In this document: in pieces, positions 57,085-64,000 of the stretch
Position numbering within the stretch: the first letter of the stretch is position 1
Layout: each line of letters begins with the position of its first letter
Assembly (NCBI GenBank): GCA_013995675.1
Contig: VWRR01000019.1
Span: forward strand, 248,001-312,000
DNA length: 64,000 bases
Origin: Cyanidiococcus yangmingshanensis
Lineage: Eukaryota > Rhodophyta > Bangiophyceae > Cyanidiales > Cyanidiaceae
Direction of reading: 5' to 3'
Notes under the pieces: model-generated
What the model was told of the DNA's origin: nothing
The model's input: the letters and a program-made list of their open reading frames with translations, nothing else
The model's database searches: none
Program-made: the position numbers and the translations under genes

Positions 57085-60000
57085 ATGAGTACAGCACCTT
57101 CTCGTGACGACGAGACAGAGCTGCCTTCATCATCGGCACAGCAGGGTGACACGGTTGAGGAGCGCGACCTGTCCCCTGCAGACCTCGAGCCACGGGGGGA
57201 CACCCCTGAGAAGCATACCAGCTCATCAGCAAACGGTACGGATGATGATGATGATGATGATTTCAGGGAGCAGGCACTGACCGCTGGGAAGACAGCGTCC
57301 ATGGCAGCAACGGCTGCGCAAAGTAGACGGCCATGGCGACGCATCGACCAAGAAGATGCCGAATCCATAGCCTCCAGCACCGATGTACCGAGTGCCTCCA
57401 CGAGAAAAACAGAAGAGGCAGACAGCTTGCTTCATGACGCAAAGAGCGATGTGAACGAGTCGAGTGCACCGCCAGAGACATTGGCAAACAATGTCGAGAA
57501 GGACTGCTTCCATCGGGGACCAGTTATCGACATCGATCGCTAGAGACGCTCCTGATGCTGGCATCCGTCAGCGGAAACGTAATCGAGCAAGTCCTGAACT
57601 TGCCGAAGGCGATATTGAACTCTTGAGAGAGGCAGGTGTCACCATTCCAGAGCGACACGTGCGCTCCGATGGAGGACGTCGTCGTCGACGAAGACTTCGC
57701 CAAGCTGCTGACCTAGAGTCCGCTTCCGAGGAGGCATCACGAGAGGGGACTCCTCTGACGCTCCCAACAGACGTGCTCCAAGATGAACTCGGTACTGAGC
57801 CTGGGACAGCATCCGCACCACAAGGCGCCGATGATGCTGAAGCGGCATCACTGCAATCGGCAGAGGAGTCGGTTGTCAGTGAAGATGAGGATGACGACTG
57901 TTGACGATGATTTGGAAGACTTTATTGATTACGGGGATGGAGAAGCTGGTCGTCGGCGTCGGCGTCTGGCTCGCCAACGAGCACGTGCTGTCCTGAAAGC
58001 GTCGCGCTCGGGGAGGTCAGCTGCTGGCGTCGACACCTACGCGGTGACGATCTTGCGAGAGTTGTTCGGAGACCCCGAGGCGCTCTCCGACTATTGTGGA
58101 GAGCCGCTCCTCTATCATGGTGATCCCGAACAGATTCGCTCTTGGCTACACAACCTAGGCATTGACGAGCCAAGCGAGGTAGAACAAGCGCTCTCGCTGG
58201 ACACCTGGCCAGCCGAGGCGCCCCCTGAAACCAGCTCGACTCCTGATCAGGACCAAGATGGCTCGAAGACGACTCGCTCGCCTGTCCTGTCGGTTGAGCA
58301 GTCCGAGATGTTGGCAGAACTGTATGCAACGACTCGCGATGATGCCATTCGAGCGCTAGATATACCGGAATACACCCAATTGTATCACTTGGGAAGCGAT
58401 CAGACAGGACGCCCACTACCTCGTGAGATCATGGACGACAGCGATATTCGCTACGAGGCGGAATGGATTGTGACGAATGGTTTGGCAGACCTTCGTCGTT
58501 CATCCGAGACCCTTGCATCGGAGACAGCGCTTGTCGATCAGGTCGCGTATCTGTTGCGGTTTCTGCATCTGGAGCATCTCGATGTTGCGCACATTGCCAT
58601 GTATCGACGAGAGTATCTGGAACCAGACTTGCTGACGCCACTTGATGCAAGCAACATCGATGGACAACGGAAGCCGGTATTGGAGACACCAGCTCATTTC
58701 GTTGGTGATTGGACTCGTCTCTGGCGAGCGCTTGAATGGGATCGGCGATACTTCCAATTCCTTCAACAGAAACGACGGCTCATGGACTGGTACGAGGAGC
58801 ACGAGGAGCAGGAGTTGTTCATGTTGGCCTCGGGGGCCTTTCGGCGAGAGATGCTTCTTGATGTAGACAAGTACGCTCGACTGCGTCATCAGCTCTCTCG
58901 GATGGAATCCAACAAGCACGACGAGGACGCTGCTAACCTCGATTCGCATCGGGGCTCGGTTACAAACGAGTTGGTGAGCTCGGATGCCGAAGATGCTGTT
59001 CCGCAGCGTTCTGAACAGGACCATGAGCATCATCCCGCCGTCATTCATAACCACGGAACAATGGCGATGCAGCATCCGATGCAGGCGACGACTTTACCCG
59101 ACCATGCTCATGAGCATGCGCATGCGTCACCAGGTCGTTTCGAGGTTGGAGCAACCGTTGTTGATACGTCGTCGTCGTCGTCGATGCTGCTGAGGCCGCC
59201 ACAACCATCATCATCACCAACCTCCGACTCGTCTCAGAGATTCCCCAAGTCGTCTAGGGCGAACGCCAACGGAACAACTGCGCAAGCAAGGCACTTGGTG
59301 TCGACCGGATCCCGAAGCAGCGGATACTGCGTCTCGACTCGAGCAGGAGTCGCATCGGCATCGTCCTGGAGTGTGTCGTCCTTCGCGACGGGACCCACTC
59401 CATATAGCCATGGCCTGGGTCAGAGCCCATCAGATTGATGTTGAAGCACTCTATGGTCTTCGTTGCGCGGACCTGGCGGCCAATGTTCTCTCTGGTGGCA
59501 GTCGAGTCGTAGAGCCTTCAGATCAGCCGAACAAACGCACGTTAGACCAGTTGCTTGAACAGTGGCAGCGTGCTCGTCCCGAGACAGCGCACCATGGCGA
59601 ACGTCCGCTGTTCTACATCCGACAGGTCGCTGGAGCACTCTATGCAGCTCATCCACGTCTTCGGCATTTCGTCCGGACCAAACTGCGCGATAGGGCACGG
59701 CTTGAAGTACAACCGAGTTCACGGGCGCTCCAAGACCTGGACGTATTGGACCCGCTTCGTCCGTACTGTGCGGTGCGCGACCTCTCCGTAGCCACGTTAC
59801 AGCCAACCGAAATGGCCCTGTTTATGCACGCGGAACGACTTGGCCTGGTTGAACGGATGCAATGCACATTGCCAGCAGCAGACTGGGCCGAACTCGAATC
59901 CATTCTAGAACGAGCCCTTTTGAGCGATAAGCTCTTTGAGTCGGCCCAACAGTGGAATGCAGCACGCAAAGCGATGCTTACGGAGCAGCTCATGGCCGTG

Positions 60001-63000
60001 TGGCTGGTGCCACCGCTGCTCGATGAACTCTTGTCGAGTCTTCGCGAGGAGGCACGCGCCTCGCTCTGTATGGCAGGCCACGGTCGCTTTCGAACGTCAG
60101 TTGGTCATTGGCGGTGCCGGCTGGGGTCATGACCAACCGTTGCCGCATCGGGATCGTCAGGGAGTTTTGGCAGAGACTGCAGCTGGACTTGTCCTGGCGT
60201 TTGTGGTCACCGACCAGGTCCAAGGCGCTGGCCCGGAAAGCATTCCTCGCTCGTCTTCGGATCGAATCAGGTCGGGACGTTGGGTATTTGGAGTCGCCCT
60301 CGACGCCTACGGACAAGTTCTCGATGCCATTCGACTCGGGGGTCAAGGCTGGCTATCCAATGATGAGCGCCTGCTCTGGCAGCGGACAACCCTGGGCTCG
60401 AGTGTCGCTCACGGAGACAGCGCGACTGCGGATGGTCGTGGCGACGCTTCGGTCTCGACGAAAGCATTGCAGCGCGCTCCGTTGCCGTCCACCGTTCGGG
60501 ATACGCTGGAACGCTTTCTTCGACGACATTCACGGCGGGACTGTGTTGTTGTTGGCGTCGGTAGCGGCAGCAGTATTGGGGTCAATGCAGCCAGTCTCTG
60601 CCTGTACGACCATCTGCGAGATCTGGAGCGTCGCTTGCGCTCCAACGAGGCCGCAGTCGACGCATCTACAGGCAGGGTACGCAGACCGCTCGAAGCGCTC
60701 GTGCGTCGACTCGACGATGATGTGGCTCGACTGTACGCCAAGACCAAGGCCGTTCGAGCACCTTTGGGTGGTCCTGTCCCCCCAGCATGTGACGTTATGT
60801 CCGTTGCGAATAGCCATTGGTCTAGCGCGATTGTGTCAGGAGCCGCTCGCTGTCTACGCAACCATCGCTAGCGAGCCTGCGCTCGGTGCACTCCTGCGAC
60901 TCCAGGAACGTCAGCGACAAAAGTCGCTCGGATCATTTGACTCGACGGTGTCTTCGATGAGCCCGGACGCAGCCGCAGAGGCCTCCTCCTACGAGCATTC
61001 CGTGCCACGAGGAAGCGCGGCATATGACCTTGATGTGGATGGTATGTTAACCGAGCCAAGCGACCGTCTGGTCGCTGTAGAACGAGCGCTTCGCCACGCG
61101 ATAGCGAGTGTCGGACTCGATCCTGAACTTGCTGCTTCGTTACAGTCCATCTTCGCCCAATGATGCATTTTGCTCCGGGAATGGGTATTCGTAAGGCGTC
61201 GGTATTCTTCGCCATTCTTGGAAAGCAATACGGAAGCGGCCCGAATGGGCTCGTGCCGGTCGCTCTCGCGCCAAGCAGTACAACGCAGTGGTGCAGTGAC
61301 CCCTCGGGTAGCGGAGTCGTTGCTCGCCTTTCTCCGTATTCGTGATGCTACTCGGGAGCGTCCGCTAGCGAGTGTATCGCCGGCCGAACGAGCTCAGGAA
61401 GCAGTTGGCGTTGCGAAAGCGGCGGGCTTGGGTTTCAGACGGACTCGGCCTGGAGACCACTCGGACGACACGCGCATTCATCCAGCAGACGAAGCATTGG
61501 CCACCAAGATTGCACTCGAGTCGCTTCGGGAGCGCGACCCAGCCTACTGGGATGCAAAACGAGTGGCATCAACACCAGCGTCTGTGTTGGTGCTCCATCT
61601 GCTAGAGCATCCGGAAGCCATGGATGAACTCGACTTGCCTGGGTATGCAACCTATCTGGAACAGGCTGGTCATGGACGTAAGCGCCATACGCTCTTTTTG
61701 ATCGAGTGTGAGTTTCATCATCCGTTTGCCGACTGGCGCCAGGTGCGGGTGTCGCTTCAGGACAAGGCGCTCTTCTATGCTTGTACCGGCTTGGACGAAC
61801 GTCTTTTTGGCTACGGTACTCGCGTTCATGCCTACGATGGCCGAGCAGTTCAGCGTGGAACGGCATGGCATTGTCGTCTTGTGGCCACTGGCGTCTCTGG
61901 GGCGAGCGATGTCCTCCCCGGACGCATAGAGTCCACTCAAATAGCCGCAGTGTGGCAGCAGATCCAGAAGCAGACAAGGGCGACGTCGCTGCTGCCGACA
62001 TCGCTGCGACCGGGAACAAGTAACGACCCTGGTGCTCCGTCTGTGAGTGCGTCCGTTCTTGCGTCAGAGACAGTACTGCCGCTGCGCGTTCAAGCGGTCA
62101 GTGGCGAAACTCTCCAAGTGCAGCTCATGCCGTTGGAACCATTACCACCAGACCTGGCAGCCGTTGCAACGCAGGTCTCGCAGATGCCTTTTCGGGTGCC
62201 GTTGGTTGCGCCAACGGAGCCAGCAGCAGCGACGACGACGACGACATCCACAACAACGAGTGCAGCGAGTGTTCAGTCCAGACAAGCACTCGTCCTGCAG
62301 CGCGCGACGAGTCTTCTCCCGACGAGTCTGCTTCGGCATCCTTCGTATCGCCCTATCAGCGGTCGGCAGGCCGTTGCAGAACTCGCCACAGCACCACCCG
62401 GAGCGGTGTGTTTTCGGCCGTCCTCGCGACAACCGCAGGCACTCTGTGCCTCTTTCAAAATTCATGAGCAGGCACCGATCGTTCATCTTGATTTAGAGGT
62501 GGAACAAGTTCTCGATGGAACGACCGCAGCAGCTGCTGGTGCTCGTGTACCGTTGGCGACGGAGCAGCCACGGCATTGGCGTCTTCGTCTCGGTACGGAG
62601 TTGTACGACGACCTCGATGAGGTCCTCGCTCGCTACATTGAACCGGTGGTGCAGCATGCCCTCGAAGCGACCCAACATCCCAAGTTTGTGCTCAACAACA
62701 ACAACAACAACAACGAACAAGGAGATGAGGCCCTCCAGACATTGCTTCGGCAGGAGAAAGCTGCCTCTCCGAGCGGCATTCCCTATCGACTTGCGTTCAG
62801 TCGACAGCGACCCGCACATTTGGTGTTTGCCTACCTACCAGGACGGTCGACCGTGTTCTACGAACCGATTACCTTGACTCCATCAGGATATCGTTTGCGA
62901 GATCAGTTGTTCTCGTCGCTCAACAGTTTGATCAATTGGTTCAAACGCAACTGGCAGAGACTGTTGCATACGAATCGAGCAGGTCAACCCGAACGTGCCT

Positions 63001-63252
63001 GTTCCGACCAGCACCATGTTCGCAACGATGACGGAGCAAGGACTGGACCCACTTTGGAACAAGGCTGACACAGGCGCGGATCGAACAGCACCTCTGGACA
63101 GTGGGATGACCTCGCGACCTGGTGGTGCTGAAGAAGCACTGGGTATCTCGAGCGCGTCGTCTCTGGCGCAGTTGGCCCAACGAGCACTCGAACGTTCCGG
63201 AACAGGCGCTGGAGTGATATCACGAGCACAGCGCCCGACCAAGTGGCCTTGA
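57085..63252 (+). CDS. SPT6: transcription elongation factor SPT6
   Basis: SPT6 is the histone chaperone and elongation factor that travels with RNA polymerase II. From the ATG at 57085 the N-terminus is acidic (SEDEDDD, then DDLEDFIDYGDGEAG). The core follows: YEAEWIVTNGLADLRR, HLDVAHIAMYRREYLEP, DWTRLWRALEWDRRYFQF, MALFMHAERLGLVERMQ, the YqgF-like domain (60110-60830), the HhH segment MMHFAPGMGIRKASVFFAIL (61160), IHPADEALATKIALESL, DLPGYATYLEQAGHGRKRHT, and the tandem SH2 module (about 62400-62960: RPSSRQPQAL, LYDDLDEVLARYIEPV, FEPITLTPSGYRLRDQLFSS-like). Seven Asn codons in a row (62694-62714) interrupt the SH2 region. At least seven frame changes are needed: about 57520, 57895, 59400, 60070, 60800, 61158 and 61240. 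The last residues may run to 63068 or, by a further change, to 63252. Confidence 0.95.
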
Positions 63253-63383
63253 CAAACAAACACCAATAGCACCCAAACTAGGTCGCGTTGGTCCAGACCG
63301 AGGGTTCTCTCTCTCGATACCGTCGCGGAGGAGCAGCGCGAGCGCTTCATTTTGGTGGAGCGGTCACCTTGGGCAACCGCACC
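63253..63383. other. short spacer upstream of COA5
   Basis: The gap between SPT6 and COA5 is small, so the COA5 promoter must be within or overlap the SPT6 3' end. Confidence 0.4.
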
Positions 63384-63623
63384 ATGTCGTCCTCGTGTCG
63401 GGAGCTCTTTGAGCGCATGGTTCGCTGTCTTTCGGACTCGGAGTGTGTGCGCTTGCACCCTGATCCAACTCGAGCGTTGAGTGAGTGTGCTCGGCGAGAC
63501 TCGACGGGCGTCTCGGAGACGTGTCGCGGGACTGTGGAAGCGTACGCGGCCTGTCGACGGGCTCAGATTGACCCGGCTCGTCGGATTATGGGTAACCCAG
63601 CGGCTCGAATCAAACAGGAGTAA
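63384..63623 (+). CDS. COA5: cytochrome c oxidase assembly factor COA5/PET191
   Basis: COA5/PET191 is a small cysteine-rich protein of the mitochondrial intermembrane space needed to assemble complex IV. The 79-residue product starts at the ATG at 63384, just before the domain. It has the family's cysteine layout: SCRELFERMVRCLSDSECVR, then SECARR, ETCRGTVEAYAACRRAQID, with spacings of the CHCH/CX9C kind. The tail DPARRIMGNPA matches the family's DxRxRxRG ending. The frame upstream of 63384 is unconserved. The frame is unbroken. Confidence 0.88.
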   Translation: MSSSCRELFERMVRCLSDSECVRLHPDPTRALSECARRDSTGVSETCRGTVEAYAACRRAQIDPARRIMGNPAARIKQE

Positions 63624-63643
63624 AGAGCGGATCGTTTTAGCGA

Positions 63644-64000
63644 TGGTGGCGAGTTCCGAGACTCATCTTACCCGCGAAAAGGTGCCTCGGTTTGCGGGTA
63701 CCGATGAAACGATCAGACTCGCCTTGACGGTGTTCGCGTCCACCGAACGCTCGTCGCAGGGTTCGTTGGATCAGTTTCTGGGCGTGACGAGCTTGGACTG
63801 CATCCTTGAGTCCCGCGGGAACGAGTTGCTGGCCCAGTGTCGGATGAGGTCGATGGCCAAGTACAGGCAGCGCCGTATGCCGTGGGCGCTTGGTATTCGC
63901 TGCGACGGGCCGGTTCCATGGTCGTGCTGTATTGGCGATCGAGGAGTCTTTGGTCTTGGTTGACTTGCGAATGCCAAGACGTGCTCGTCGAGAGAGTTTG
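63644..64000 (+). CDS. start of an unidentified gene, runs off the window
   Basis: From the ATG at 63644 the frame reads TDETIRLALTVFASTERSSQ and SLDQFLGVTSLDCILESRGN, then RSMAKYRQRR, and closes at 63963. After about 63850 a neighbouring frame stays open to the window's end with hydrophobic, aromatic sequence (GSMVVLYWRSRSLWSWLTC), so the true gene may change frame and continue outside. I do not recognise it. Confidence 0.35.

Overview
The window looks like nuclear DNA of a cyanidiophyte red alga close to Cyanidioschyzon or Cyanidiococcus. The evidence is mixed in kind. Seen directly: compact, essentially intronless protein genes; a two-subunit ATP-citrate lyase (ACLA and ACLB as separate genes); a plastid-type N-acetylglutamate synthase; a thylakoid/plastid-type signal peptidase I; and a tRNA-Leu(CAA) gene whose intron sits in the D-loop. 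Known from the literature: such displaced tRNA introns, together with permuted tRNA genes, are a hallmark of Cyanidioschyzon. The species assignment is an inference.

Layout, left to right. 0-5.2 kb: tail of an unknown protein, a small membrane protein, a hemerythrin-like helical protein, a NudC/CS-domain chaperone and the tRNA-Leu. 6-11.4 kb: ACLA, a tandem AAA+ ATPase and a parvulin prolyl isomerase. 11.7-20.6 kb: an unknown protein, a RagC/Gtr2-type GTPase, a poorly resolved beta-propeller-like protein on the minus strand, and the tRNA m1A58 methyltransferase catalytic subunit (TRM61). 21.8-25.2 kb: an unknown coiled-coil protein, a GC-rich non-coding segment, and a dehydrodolichyl-diphosphate synthase. 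26.7-31.3 kb: NAGS, then ACLB in convergent orientation. 32-37 kb: a hypothetical membrane protein, LSM2, a RING-H2 protein and a coiled-coil protein. 39-47 kb: a 1113-residue protein with a C-terminal domain resembling a phage/actinobacterial DUF, a WD40 protein and signal peptidase I. 48.5-56.5 kb: a coiled-coil plus two-TM protein, PEX3, site-2 protease and gephyrin/MoeA. 57-64 kb: SPT6, COA5/PET191 and the start of an unknown gene.

The genes are ordinary housekeeping functions: acetyl-CoA supply, arginine synthesis, dolichol, molybdenum cofactor, peroxisome and plastid biogenesis, mRNA decay/splicing, transcription elongation and TOR signalling. They do not form an operon or one pathway. 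ACLA and ACLB are partners in one enzyme. PEX3 and possibly the AAA ATPase concern peroxisomes.

A striking feature is that many conserved genes change reading frame inside otherwise continuous homology: SPT6, RagC, TRM61, PEX3, site-2 protease, ACLB, dehydrodolichyl-PP synthase, NAGS and the AAA ATPase. Most shifts need the skipping of one base, with no intron between. Residual single-base insertions in a draft assembly are the simplest explanation. These genes are therefore annotated as spans, not as single frames. I see no virus-like element, LTR element, CRISPR array or rRNA.
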